This document shows, piece by piece, positions 14,259 to 22,075 of a stretch of DNA of 25,061 nt. The DNA lies in contig CAKVCJ010000003.1 of assembly GCA_934725655.1 (NCBI GenBank), positions 1-25,061 on the forward strand, written 5' to 3'. The position numbers and the translations under genes were made by a program. The DNA comes from an uncultured Brachyspira sp. (GTDB lineage: Bacteria; Spirochaetota; Brachyspiria; Brachyspirales; Brachyspiraceae). The first letter of the stretch is position 1, and each line of letters opens with the position of its first letter. The notes under the pieces are model-generated. The model saw only the letters and a list, made by a program, of their open reading frames with translations, made no database searches and was not told the DNA's origin.

Positions 14259-14960
14259 ATGAAAAGTAAAATAGAATTAATTATATTTGATATGGACGGA
14301 CTTATCATAGATTCTGAATCTGTAAGTATAAATGCTTGGAAAAAAGTATTTAAAAACAATAATGTTATTTTTAATAATGATGCTGATGAAAATGATTTTT
14401 TTAAAAATATAATAGGCTCTAATGTTGTATATTCATCTAAGTATGTAGAAAAAATATTCAAATACAAAACTTATACTAATATAATACAAGAACAAAGAAA
14501 TGAGATTGAAAATATAATAAAATCTGATGGATTAAATACTAAAAAAGGAGCTTATGAAATACTAGATTATTTATCATCAAATTTAAATATTAAAAAGGCA
14601 ATTGCAAGCTCAAGTGTCAGCTCGAGAGTTAAAAAATTTTTAAATATTGTAAATATATATGATAAATTTGATTATATATTATCTGGAGATGAAGTAACAA
14701 ATCCAAAACCTGCTCCGGATTTATATAATAAAGTATGCGAATATTTTAATATAATAGACAGAAATAATGTCATTATAATTGAAGATTCTAAAAATGGATT
14801 AATTGCCGCAAAAGAAGCTGGAATAGAAAAAAGATTTTATATTCCAGACATATTTAAGCTAACTGAAAATGAAGAGAGAGAATTATCATATAAAAAATTT
14901 AATAATTTATTGGAAGTAATTGATTATTTAAAAGATAATTTATTTATTGCAGCATTATAA
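14259..14960 (+). CDS. HAD-family phosphatase or beta-phosphoglucomutase-like protein
   Basis: A 233-residue cytoplasmic HAD hydrolase with a helical cap. Motif I is FDMDGLIIDSE (Asp11 the nucleophile, Asp13 the acid/base), motif II is ASSSVSSR, the motif III Lys is in TNPKPAPDLYN, and motif IV is VIIIEDSKNGLIAA. Members next to sugar genes dephosphorylate sugar phosphates or act as phosphoglucomutases. The start at 14259 is chosen because the domain begins at once; an ATG at 14241 lies in the hairpin stem and neither has a clear ribosome site. It is probably part of, or expressed with, the PTS operon, where it may dephosphorylate a hexitol phosphate. This role is inferred from position. Confidence 0.85.
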   Translation: MKSKIELIIFDMDGLIIDSESVSINAWKKVFKNNNVIFNNDADENDFFKNIIGSNVVYSSKYVEKIFKYKTYTNIIQEQRNEIENIIKSDGLNTKKGAYEILDYLSSNLNIKKAIASSSVSSRVKKFLNIVNIYDKFDYILSGDEVTNPKPAPDLYNKVCEYFNIIDRNNVIIIEDSKNGLIAAKEAGIEKRFYIPDIFKLTENEERELSYKKFNNLLEVIDYLKDNLFIAAL

Positions 14961-15130
14961 ATATTTTCTATATTTTTAACTTTTAAAATTTTTTCAAATT
15001 TATATCAAATGTATATAATAAATAAAAAATAAATATTTAATTTTAATACAATTGTTTTATAAATAATCATAAATATACAATATTTTTATAGTCAATGAAG
15101 ATTATATTTTTTATATTAAACTTTAAAAAA

Positions 15131-16123
15131 TTATTCTTTTTGTGCTGTAGCTTCTTTTAAGTTAATACCCATAATAAATAAGAATATAAACCCAACTATC
15201 GTAATAGGAACAATACCCATAATATGATAAACCAAAGCATAAGGAGCAGCTATTGTTCTTTCTACGCCTATTAATGAAAGACCAAAAATAATAGCCCATT
15301 CAAAAGGCCCAATTCCAGAAGGGGCAGAAGGCACAGCAAAACCAAAACCTCCAATAGCAAACATAAATAAAGCTATAATTGGAGAAGCTTTTATATTAAA
15401 CGCCTCTAAAAGAAAACTTATAGTAAGTATCTGCCCTATAAGATAAAGTATTGTATAGAAAAATATTAAAAATATATGTTTAGCATCATTTTTAAAACCT
15501 ATACCGTCTATAAAGTTGCAAGAGAACTCTATTAATTTAGAGCCAATTTTTTCAGGAAGTATACCAAACACTTTATGAAAAACTTTATGTGCAAACTCTT
15601 TCTGCCATACTAAAAACATTAAAACCAGAAAACCAACAATAGATACAATAAACAAAGCAACAGCAGCGTAAGTAACAGTCTTAGGTAAATTGGGAATAAA
15701 TGCAACAGAAATGGTAAGTATAACACCCCCAGTAATAACATCAAATAATCTCTCAGTAACAACAGAAGCTATTAAAGCTGATTTACTAACATTCTCTTTT
15801 ATTCCCAATATATAAGCACGCGCCACCTCTCCAAGTTTAGCAGGAAGTATATTGTTAGCCATATATCCGATATAAGCAGCCATTACCACAGTTCTTTTTT
15901 TAATAGGCTTTTTTAAAGGTATAAAACATTCCCATCTTAAAGCACGCAAAGCTATTATAACTACACTAAGTATTAAAGATATAATAAAATATGTAATATT
16001 GATATTTTTTACTACTTCTATAGAACCCTTTATATCTATTCCTCTAAAAGCAAAATATAAACAAACTATACTTATTACTATACCTATCACAATATTAATT
16101 GCTGTCTTATATTTTTTGTACAT
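15131..16123 (-). CDS. Flippase-like integral membrane protein (lysylphosphatidylglycerol synthase TM/UPF0104)
   Basis: A 330-residue protein with about eight or nine hydrophobic helices and few soluble loops. Segments such as RALRWECFIPLKKPIKKRT, AYIGYMANNILPAKLGEVARAY and APSGIGPFEWAIIFGLSLIGV are hallmarks of the MprF N-terminal/AglD-like flippase domain family. Proteins with only this domain are thought to move lipids or lipid-linked intermediates across the cytoplasmic membrane, but the substrate here is unknown. AGAGAG lies six bases before the ATG. It begins 32 bases after the stop of the unrecognised gene at 16156-17673 and may be in its operon. The 170 bases after it (14961-15130) hold nothing I recognise. 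Confidence 0.85.
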   Translation of the reverse strand: MYKKYKTAINIVIGIVISIVCLYFAFRGIDIKGSIEVVKNINITYFIISLILSVVIIALRALRWECFIPLKKPIKKRTVVMAAYIGYMANNILPAKLGEVARAYILGIKENVSKSALIASVVTERLFDVITGGVILTISVAFIPNLPKTVTYAAVALFIVSIVGFLVLMFLVWQKEFAHKVFHKVFGILPEKIGSKLIEFSCNFIDGIGFKNDAKHIFLIFFYTILYLIGQILTISFLLEAFNIKASPIIALFMFAIGGFGFAVPSAPSGIGPFEWAIIFGLSLIGVERTIAAPYALVYHIMGIVPITIVGFIFLFIMGINLKEATAQKE

Positions 16124-16155
16124 ATGAACTCTCTAAATATTTATTAATTTATTTA

Positions 16156-17673
16156 TTATCTTACAAAGTTTTTTAATAACGATATGAAGTTTTCAAAATC
16201 ATCAAGCATTTCTTTAGCTATATTTAAATTGAATCTTTCTAAAGCAGGTATTTTATTGGCATTTAGAATTTCATTTTTAGTTCCATTGTTATAATCTTCT
16301 ATAATATTTTTTACTATACTAGTTAAATCTAATACAGAATTATAAGCATTAATAATAATTTTGTTTCCCTCTTCATCTAATTTTTTAACCATAGCTTCTA
16401 TCAATTCTCTGCTTGTTAGAGCTTTATTTTTTGTAATAGTCCATCCTTTAAATCTTTTGAAGTTTTCAGATTCTGGACTTAATTGTGCATCAAAATTAAC
16501 AATTTCTGTATTAGAATCGTTTAAAGTATAGAAAGCATCAAGCCCCATAGAGTTTCTCTCTTTATTAGCAAAATCTACGCCCAAAAACATATCATTTAAC
16601 GGAGCTTTATATTTTATATCAAATATCTCTACAACAAAAGTTTTTATATACTCTAAAGGCTCTATACAAGTAAAAGTATTACATTCATATTTTTCTAAAA
16701 GTTCATTTTTATCATCATTAATATTACTCATCTTCATTATCTCAATGCCGCTGAAAGTTTTCTCTCTCATAGTAGTAATTTTATTAGCTTTTATTTCGGA
16801 AACTATTTCATTCATATCTTTTTTTAAATTATTAGTACAATCAGTAATATAATTTACAAAGATATTGACATTAGATGAATTACCTGAAGATTTATATGTA
16901 AAATCTTTTAGTAAATAAATAATAATATCACTCAATAAATTTGGCGTTTGCAAATATTTTACCCTAGCCAAAAAAGTTTTTATATTATTCTCAGGTATTT
17001 CAGGAACTCCTATGTATTTTTGAAATATTTTTAAAGCACTTGCTAATTCTTTTCTTATTACTATGCTTTTTACAGCTTCATCCAATCTTATTAAATCATC
17101 TACTACCTGAATATTTGATGTGCTTTTGAATGTAGGATTAGAGTTATATGCTCCGTCTACAAAAGAAGGACAAAAAGCTCTCAAAAATAAAAAGAAATCA
17201 AAATTAGATATTGCAGCAAAATCTTTAAGTAAATTAAATGTTAAATTTATTTCTCTGCCGTTATCGCTGCTAATAAACTTTTTAAACTTACTAAAATTAT
17301 TCTTCACATCATTAAAGACATTATTGATTTTTTCTCCGTTATTGAGTTTTTCTGTCATATATTCTTTATTTAATGTAAGATATAAATTTTTCATCTCTTC
17401 ATTAAATGATACTTCTATTAAATAATATGAAAATTGCTTACCGTCTTTGATAATAAACTCTTCTTTTAAAGAATGTAATAGCGGACCAATTACTTTATAC
17501 ATATCAAATACAAACTTAGCAAGTGTATCTGTTAAAGCACCTGTCTTCAAATCCACAAAATGATATTTACTGCCTGATATTCTATTGGCATATTCCTGCA
17601 AACGTACCTTTTCCACCAAGCTTGGAGTTCTTATATTAAAAAAATTGTATTTTATATAATCTAAAACATTCAT
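16156..17673 (-). CDS. Unrecognised 505-residue cytoplasmic protein
   Basis: I do not recognise this protein firmly; it may be one of the spirochaete-only families of unknown function. It has no signal peptide or membrane helix and is rich in Lys, Asn, Phe and Ile. It looks largely helical, with an aromatic-rich first third (for example FDFFLFLRAFCPSFVDGAY), a middle part with REKTFSGIEIMKMS and a final helical region ending NFISLLKNFVR. The sequence is a clean open frame with codon use like its neighbours, so it is real. TAGGAG lies 12 bases before the ATG, a long spacing. A membrane flippase-like gene follows it by 32 bases, so the two may share a job in the envelope, but nothing in the sequence proves this. 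Confidence 0.75.
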   Translation of the reverse strand: MNVLDYIKYNFFNIRTPSLVEKVRLQEYANRISGSKYHFVDLKTGALTDTLAKFVFDMYKVIGPLLHSLKEEFIIKDGKQFSYYLIEVSFNEEMKNLYLTLNKEYMTEKLNNGEKINNVFNDVKNNFSKFKKFISSDNGREINLTFNLLKDFAAISNFDFFLFLRAFCPSFVDGAYNSNPTFKSTSNIQVVDDLIRLDEAVKSIVIRKELASALKIFQKYIGVPEIPENNIKTFLARVKYLQTPNLLSDIIIYLLKDFTYKSSGNSSNVNIFVNYITDCTNNLKKDMNEIVSEIKANKITTMREKTFSGIEIMKMSNINDDKNELLEKYECNTFTCIEPLEYIKTFVVEIFDIKYKAPLNDMFLGVDFANKERNSMGLDAFYTLNDSNTEIVNFDAQLSPESENFKRFKGWTITKNKALTSRELIEAMVKKLDEEGNKIIINAYNSVLDLTSIVKNIIEDYNNGTKNEILNANKIPALERFNLNIAKEMLDDFENFISLLKNFVR

Positions 17674-17739
17674 ATTATTCTATATACTCCTAATATTCTA
17701 TTAAATAAAATATAAGATTTTTAAAATTCAATAACATTA

Positions 17740-18456
17740 TTAATCATCAGCAAATATATCTATAAAAACAATATATAAAGCACAAACCTCATCTTTATCA
17801 TCATAACCAAAATATGAAGGATAAAAACCATCTCCATATCCGCTTTGAAATAAAACTATATTATATTTGCTTTCTGGTATATTCAAATTAAGCCAATCAC
17901 CATATTCGCTTTGATATTTAGGATATTTTTTAGCATTATCTTCCAACAACTCGGAAAATAAATCATCATATCTATTATAATCATCTCCCTTTGATTCTAT
18001 TAATTTTTCTTCAAACTTTATAAAATCATTAAGAGCATTATAATCACATATACAAGCCATACCCGCATCCACAGGAAAACCAAAAAAATCTCCGTCTTCT
18101 ACATTTTCTAATTCTTCTACTCCAGTTAATGCCAAATCATAATATTTAGGTGCTTTGTCTGATATTTGAAGTTTTACAATAGCATATCTCTCTTCATCTT
18201 CTAAAACACCAGCAAATACTTTATATTTGTTTGGTTTTATTTCTTGTATAAAGGATAAAGACTCTTCATCTAAATAAGCCAAAGGATCGCATACCACTAC
18301 TTTTCCGCTTTCTATATTAACTTCGCCTAAATCTAATATCTCTAATTTTGCATCATTTATTTCTTTTTTTGTAAATGCTTCCTCTAAATTATCTTGTGAT
18401 TTTAGCATATTTTTTATTTTAGAATATTTTTCAAGCCACTCTTTAGAAACTTGCAT
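17740..18456 (-). CDS. DUF4241 domain protein
   Basis: A 238-residue soluble, acidic protein. The section from GKVVVCDPLAYL through KYKVFAGVLEDEERYAIVKLQI to FPVDAGMACICDYNA matches the DUF4241 pattern, in which the V-D-A-G-x-x-x-x-x-D stretch is characteristic. The C-terminus has FQSGYGDGFYPSYFGYD and ALYIVFIDIF, also usual. The function of the family is not known to me. The start at 18456 is set by AGAGGA five bases upstream; a TTG-started extension of six residues is less likely. It has its own promoter at 18533-18560 and is 66 bases before the next gene on the same strand. Confidence 0.8.
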   Translation of the reverse strand: MQVSKEWLEKYSKIKNMLKSQDNLEEAFTKKEINDAKLEILDLGEVNIESGKVVVCDPLAYLDEESLSFIQEIKPNKYKVFAGVLEDEERYAIVKLQISDKAPKYYDLALTGVEELENVEDGDFFGFPVDAGMACICDYNALNDFIKFEEKLIESKGDDYNRYDDLFSELLEDNAKKYPKYQSEYGDWLNLNIPESKYNIVLFQSGYGDGFYPSYFGYDDKDEVCALYIVFIDIFADD

Positions 18457-18532
18457 ACTATCCTCTGTAAACAAAATAATTCTATATACAATAAATGAAA
18501 TTTGTAGATATATTAAAATATAGTTCCATATT

Positions 18533-18560
18533 ATTTTATAGTAATAAGTAAAAAAGTCAA
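18533..18560 (-). promoter_or_regulatory. Promoter of the DUF4241 gene
   Basis: On the minus strand TTGACT (18560-18555) and TAAAAT (18538-18533) are separated by 16 bases, 76 bases before the start codon. It is divergent from the pheA promoter at 18608-18635, with 47 bases between the two. Confidence 0.5.
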
Positions 18561-18607
18561 CAAATTTAATTATAATGTAAAGAAAATTAAAATATGATAT
18601 TATACAC

Positions 18608-18635
18608 TTTACAATTTTTAGTCATTCTGTATAAT
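18608..18635 (+). promoter_or_regulatory. Promoter of pheA-aroK
   Basis: TTTACA (18608-18613) and perfect TATAAT (18630-18635) are separated by 16 bases, 52 bases before pheA. No leader peptide or attenuator was recognised in the short leader. Confidence 0.6.
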
Positions 18636-18687
18636 AATTATTGTTAATAGTAAGCATATTATTAATATATTTTTTAAGGGTGAAATA

Positions 18688-19797
18688 ATGGAAGAGCTAA
18701 AAGATTTAAGAAAAAAAATTGATGAGATAGATAGAAATATTGTAAGGCTAATAGATGAGAGAATGAAAGTTAGCGTGAAGGTTGGAGAGATTAAGAAGAA
18801 AAATAATGCTCCGATATTCGACCCTAAAAGAGAAAAGGAAGTTATAGCAAGCAGAATAAGTCTTCTTGAAAACAAGGAATTATCCAATTTAATTACTACT
18901 ATTTATAATGATATAATGTACACATCAAAGCAGATTCAAAAGCATTTGATTGATAATAGCTCTAACAAAAATAATAATAAAAAAATAAAATATGATTCTG
19001 TTATAGCATATCAAGGAAGAGAGGGCGGAAATGGGTATGAGGCTGCTAAAAAGTTTTTTGGAGATGAGGCTAAGTTAATAAAGAAAAAAAGTTTTGAAGA
19101 GGTTCTTGAAAGTATAAGAAGCTCTGAGAGTTATTATGGAGTTTTGCCGCTTGAAAACTCTTCTACTGGAATGGTTAATGAAGTGCTTGATATACTTGCT
19201 GATTATAATTGCAAAATAGTCGGTGAAGTTTATCTTACAATAGAATATGCACTTATGGCAAATAAGAATACTAATATTAATAATATAAAAAAAGTGATAT
19301 CGCATCATCAGGCATTGAAGCAATGTTCTAATTTTATAAAAGAAAATAATTATGAAGAGATATTCTCTACAAATACTGCAGAGGCTGCTTTTTTGGTATC
19401 AAACAGCAATGATGATTCTTTAGCTTCTATATCCAATAAAAATGCATATAAACTTTATAATTTAAACATCTTAAAAGAGAATATTGAAAACATAAAAGGC
19501 AATACTACAAGGTTTATAGTAGTGAGCAATTATGACAATGCTTTAAAGTCTGGCAATAAAATGACTATGAGATTTTTACTTCCTCACGAGAATGGCTCTC
19601 TTGCTGATGTTTTAGAAAAATTAAAAATATTTAATTTAACATCTATAGTAAGCAGGCCTCATATTGAGAGGAAGTGGCAGTATTATTTTTATATTGATAT
19701 GGTTGGGGATTTTGAGAGTGATGAGGCTAAGAATGTTTTTGAAGATTTTAAAGATAGAGTAGAGAATTTTATAGTACTTGGGGTTTATGATGAATAA
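18688..19797 (+). CDS. pheA: Bifunctional chorismate mutase/prephenate dehydratase (P-protein)
   Basis: It converts chorismate to prephenate and then to phenylpyruvate, the precursor of phenylalanine. Residues 1-88 are an AroQ-type mutase with the active-site set Arg8, Arg25, Lys36, Asp45, Arg48 and Glu49, equal in spacing to E. coli. Residues 101-285 are the dehydratase with GVLPLENSSTGMV and the essential TTRF (273-276). Residues 290-369 are the ACT regulatory domain. In E. coli phenylalanine is sensed by GALV and ESRP; here these read GSLA (303-306) and VSRP (321-324), so feedback control may differ. GGTG precedes the ATG. aroK follows with an eight-base overlap. Confidence 0.95.
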   Translation: MEELKDLRKKIDEIDRNIVRLIDERMKVSVKVGEIKKKNNAPIFDPKREKEVIASRISLLENKELSNLITTIYNDIMYTSKQIQKHLIDNSSNKNNNKKIKYDSVIAYQGREGGNGYEAAKKFFGDEAKLIKKKSFEEVLESIRSSESYYGVLPLENSSTGMVNEVLDILADYNCKIVGEVYLTIEYALMANKNTNINNIKKVISHHQALKQCSNFIKENNYEEIFSTNTAEAAFLVSNSNDDSLASISNKNAYKLYNLNILKENIENIKGNTTRFIVVSNYDNALKSGNKMTMRFLLPHENGSLADVLEKLKIFNLTSIVSRPHIERKWQYYFYIDMVGDFESDEAKNVFEDFKDRVENFIVLGVYDE

Positions 19798-20311
19798 TTC
19801 AAAAAATACTATATTTGTTATTGGTCTTCCGGGCAGCGGCAAGAGTGATTTATCAAAACTTTTGGCAGAACATATTAACTACACTTTTTTTGATATGGAT
19901 AAGGTTATAGAAGATAGAGAGAAAAAAACTATAAGCAAAATATTTGAAGAAAGCGGGGAAGAATATTTTAGAGAAGCAGAAAGCAAGATACTTGAAGAGT
20001 TATCTAATATAAAAAATGCTGTTATATCTACCGGCGGCGGAGCAATATTAAAAGAAAAAAACAGGATTTTGATGAGAGAGCGAGGCATAGTTATTTTTAT
20101 CGACAGACCCGCCGAGCTTATAATAAACAATATAAATGTATCTGAGCGTCCATTATTAGTGCAGGATAAAAACAAATTAATTGAGCTGTCAAAAAAAAGA
20201 GATGCTCTATATAGAGAATGTGCTTCGGTAACTTTTAATCATAATACTTGGGATAATAATATAAAAGAAACTTTCAAAAAATTTTATAAATGTGTAGGTG
20301 CGTATATTTAA
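19790..20311 (+). CDS. aroK: Shikimate kinase
   Basis: It phosphorylates shikimate at the 3-hydroxyl with ATP in the common aromatic pathway. The 173-residue product is typical. Walker A is GLPGSGKSDLS, the shikimate-binding Asp is in FFDMDKVIEDR, an Arg in GEEYFREAE, the Gly-rich loop in ISTGGGAIL, and the lid Arg in SERPLLV. The frame opens at a TTG at 19778, but GGGG at 19780-19783 sits six bases before the ATG at 19790, inside the end of pheA. The eight-base overlap implies translational coupling, so shikimate kinase and the phenylalanine branch enzyme are made together. Confidence 0.92.
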   Translation: MNNSKNTIFVIGLPGSGKSDLSKLLAEHINYTFFDMDKVIEDREKKTISKIFEESGEEYFREAESKILEELSNIKNAVISTGGGAILKEKNRILMRERGIVIFIDRPAELIINNINVSERPLLVQDKNKLIELSKKRDALYRECASVTFNHNTWDNNIKETFKKFYKCVGAYI

Positions 20312-20349
20312 TTTTTTAGAGCAGTTTTATTTATAAAAAAGCCATAATT

Positions 20350-20550
20350 CACCGCACGGTAAATGAGATTACACATATTATTTAAATTATATTTTTATTA
20401 AATTTATTAAAATAAATTTTCTTATCGTGCGGTAAACCAACAATGAATTTAAAAAACGTTTGGGTGGGGGCAAAATAAGCAGATTAAACAAAAAAGAAAA
20501 TTAATATAAAAATATCAGATAATGCAAAAATATTTTTAGGGTGGGGAGTG
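20350..20550 (+). repeat. Intergenic GCACG/G-box element, copy B
   Basis: CACCGCACGG (20350-20359), an AT-rich spacer, CGTGCGGT (20426-20433), TTTGGGTGGGGGCA (20459-20472), a spacer, and TTAGGGTGGGGAGTG (20536-20550). Order and spacing match copy A at 1408-1609; the total length is about 200 bases in both. ACCGCACG and CGTGCGGT are perfect reverse complements. Confidence 0.75.
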
Positions 20551-20583
20551 TAATTAAGTTTTAAAACTTTTATTACATACCCC
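20543..20583. repeat. Near-perfect palindrome at the junction of copies B and C
   Basis: The left arm starts GGGGAGTGTAAT and the right arm ends ATTACATACCCC, with AAGTTTTAAAACTT at the centre. Only a few positions fail to pair over about 20 bases per arm. It would form a strong RNA hairpin in either direction and could act as a two-way transcription stop between convergent genes. Confidence 0.65.
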
Positions 20584-20773
20584 GCCCTTTATTTTTTATA
20601 GCTTGTTTTGAAATTTTAATTTAAATTATTTTATTGTTTAATTAGAAATGTTAACGCCCGCCCAAGTTTTTATTAAGCGAAAAATCTATTTAACGCACGG
20701 TTAGCGAATTTCATTATTTAATTAAATTTGAATTGCTAATTAATTTAGTGATGAAATTTTATTCACCGTGCGG
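20576..20773 (-). repeat. Intergenic GCACG/G-box element, copy C (inverted)
   Basis: Read on the minus strand: CCGCACGGTG (20773-20764), a spacer, CCGTGCGTT (20699-20691), CTTGGGCGGGCGTT (20666-20653), a spacer, AAAGGGCGGGGTATG (20590-20576). The last box is identical to that of copy A, and the second landmark also matches A better than B does, so C is closer to A than to its neighbour B. Confidence 0.75.
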
Positions 20774-20800
20774 ATGAGAAGTTTTTTATAAATTTAAAAA

Positions 20801-21964
20801 TTAAAATAAAGCCTTCATAGCAATATAATACCTTCCATCAGTTGAGCCTTGAAAACCAAAGTAAATAGGATCAAATTTCACATAAGCACTATATTCTAAA
20901 CAAAATAAATCTTTATCTTTGTCAAATCTATGTATGCTGCCATCTTTATTATCAATAGGTATGTAAAACAATGGACGTATAGCAATGTTAAGCATTTTCC
21001 ATTCAAGACCTAATTCAAATCTTAAATAATGAGCATCATTGTCCCTCCAAGTATACTCTCCAAGCATATTAAGCCAAAGTTCATTATTCAAGAAAGGCAC
21101 TTTTCCCATAGCATAAAGCTGTATTATATGGTGAGTATATTCATTTTCTAAAGAATAATTAATATTGTTATTATCAAAAGCTTCAGGAGAGAGCGAAGAG
21201 TTTTTATTATACTGATATAAAAATTGCAATTTAAAATAGTCCCCATTAATTTTAAAAACTGCCGCCAAAGGCGAAGAGTTTTCAGTAAACCCTTGAGAAT
21301 AAGAAATCTCATAATAATGCCCAATAAACCCAGTTCTAAACCCCATAGCATTGTTTATTCTTGGCAAATACCAATGAGGAACATCTTCAAAGCTTTCAGC
21401 AGAACTATCAACCACAGAAGGCAAAAGCATAAAAGTAGATTCATTAATATCATTAACAGCCTTCATTCTAAAAGATAAAAGAAGCCTTGTTAATGTTACA
21501 GTTTCTATACCCGCATCATAAACTTCTATATTTCCATTAGCTTTCACTTTTCCATTTTCGCTAAACACATTTAACTTACTTGAAAGTGTTACAAAAGGTG
21601 TTGCAGAAAATATCCAATCATAATGAAAACTTTTACCTACAGAAAAATACATGTTAGGCATAGAAAAATAACCGTTTTTTAAATTAACTCCAATAACAGT
21701 ATTCATATGAATCTCTATAGTTGATAATTCATATAATAATCTTGAAGAGAAAATCCTAGGGTCTGGATTATCCCTCTTATAGCTTTCATGTATATAATCA
21801 TAAGGTATATATGATTTTGTAGGTCTAATAGGCTCTAAACCTATATACGGCCAAACACTTATTACACCTTTCAATAAATTCTGCTCTTTTTCAGAATACG
21901 GAGATTGTGCATAGAGTGCTGAACAATTAAGAATAATAAAGAAAATAAATATTAGTTTTTTCAT
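20801..21964 (-). CDS. Exported protein, probable outer-membrane beta-barrel
   Basis: A 387-residue protein with a clear Sec signal peptide (MKKLIFIFFIILNCSALYAQ, cleavage after about residue 20). After that no hydrophobic helix occurs. Instead there are alternating strands rich in Tyr, Phe and Asn, and the last residue is Phe (IAMKALF), as in beta-barrel proteins handled by BamA. I do not recognise a specific family. The open frame extends 14 codons upstream to 22006, but the signal peptide starts at the ATG at 21964. Neither start has a good ribosome site. Gene neighbours give no hint of function. Confidence 0.7.
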   Translation of the reverse strand: MKKLIFIFFIILNCSALYAQSPYSEKEQNLLKGVISVWPYIGLEPIRPTKSYIPYDYIHESYKRDNPDPRIFSSRLLYELSTIEIHMNTVIGVNLKNGYFSMPNMYFSVGKSFHYDWIFSATPFVTLSSKLNVFSENGKVKANGNIEVYDAGIETVTLTRLLLSFRMKAVNDINESTFMLLPSVVDSSAESFEDVPHWYLPRINNAMGFRTGFIGHYYEISYSQGFTENSSPLAAVFKINGDYFKLQFLYQYNKNSSLSPEAFDNNNINYSLENEYTHHIIQLYAMGKVPFLNNELWLNMLGEYTWRDNDAHYLRFELGLEWKMLNIAIRPLFYIPIDNKDGSIHRFDKDKDLFCLEYSAYVKFDPIYFGFQGSTDGRYYIAMKALF

Positions 21965-22018
21965 TATATGTGTTTTATTAAGTTTTATTTTATTTAATTT
22001 TATCATATAAATAAAAAA

Positions 22019-22046
22019 TTGACAATTGCATTATATGTGATATAAT
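22019..22046 (+). promoter_or_regulatory. Consensus promoter of the coiled-coil/zapA operon
   Basis: TTGACA (22019-22024) and TATAAT (22041-22046), both perfect, are separated by 16 bases. Transcription would start near 22053, leaving a leader of about 23 bases. With 9978-10005 it is one of the two promoters in the window with both hexamers perfect. Confidence 0.7.
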
Positions 22047-22075
22047 TATGGAATTATGTTATCGGGGGCTGAAAA

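Larger units (their letters stand above)
20312..20800. other. 489-base gene-free region with two repeat elements facing each other
   Basis: No coding region is credible here. Copies B (20350-20550, plus) and C (20773-20576, minus) of the GCACG/G-box element face each other. Their junction forms a near-palindrome at 20543-20583. Short AT-rich flanks complete the region between convergent aroK and the outer-membrane protein gene. Confidence 0.75.

Noticed and set aside
17120..17425. Open frame on the plus strand
   Set aside because: It is antisense to the larger 16156-17673 gene, has no ribosome site, and its composition is that of a complementary shadow frame.
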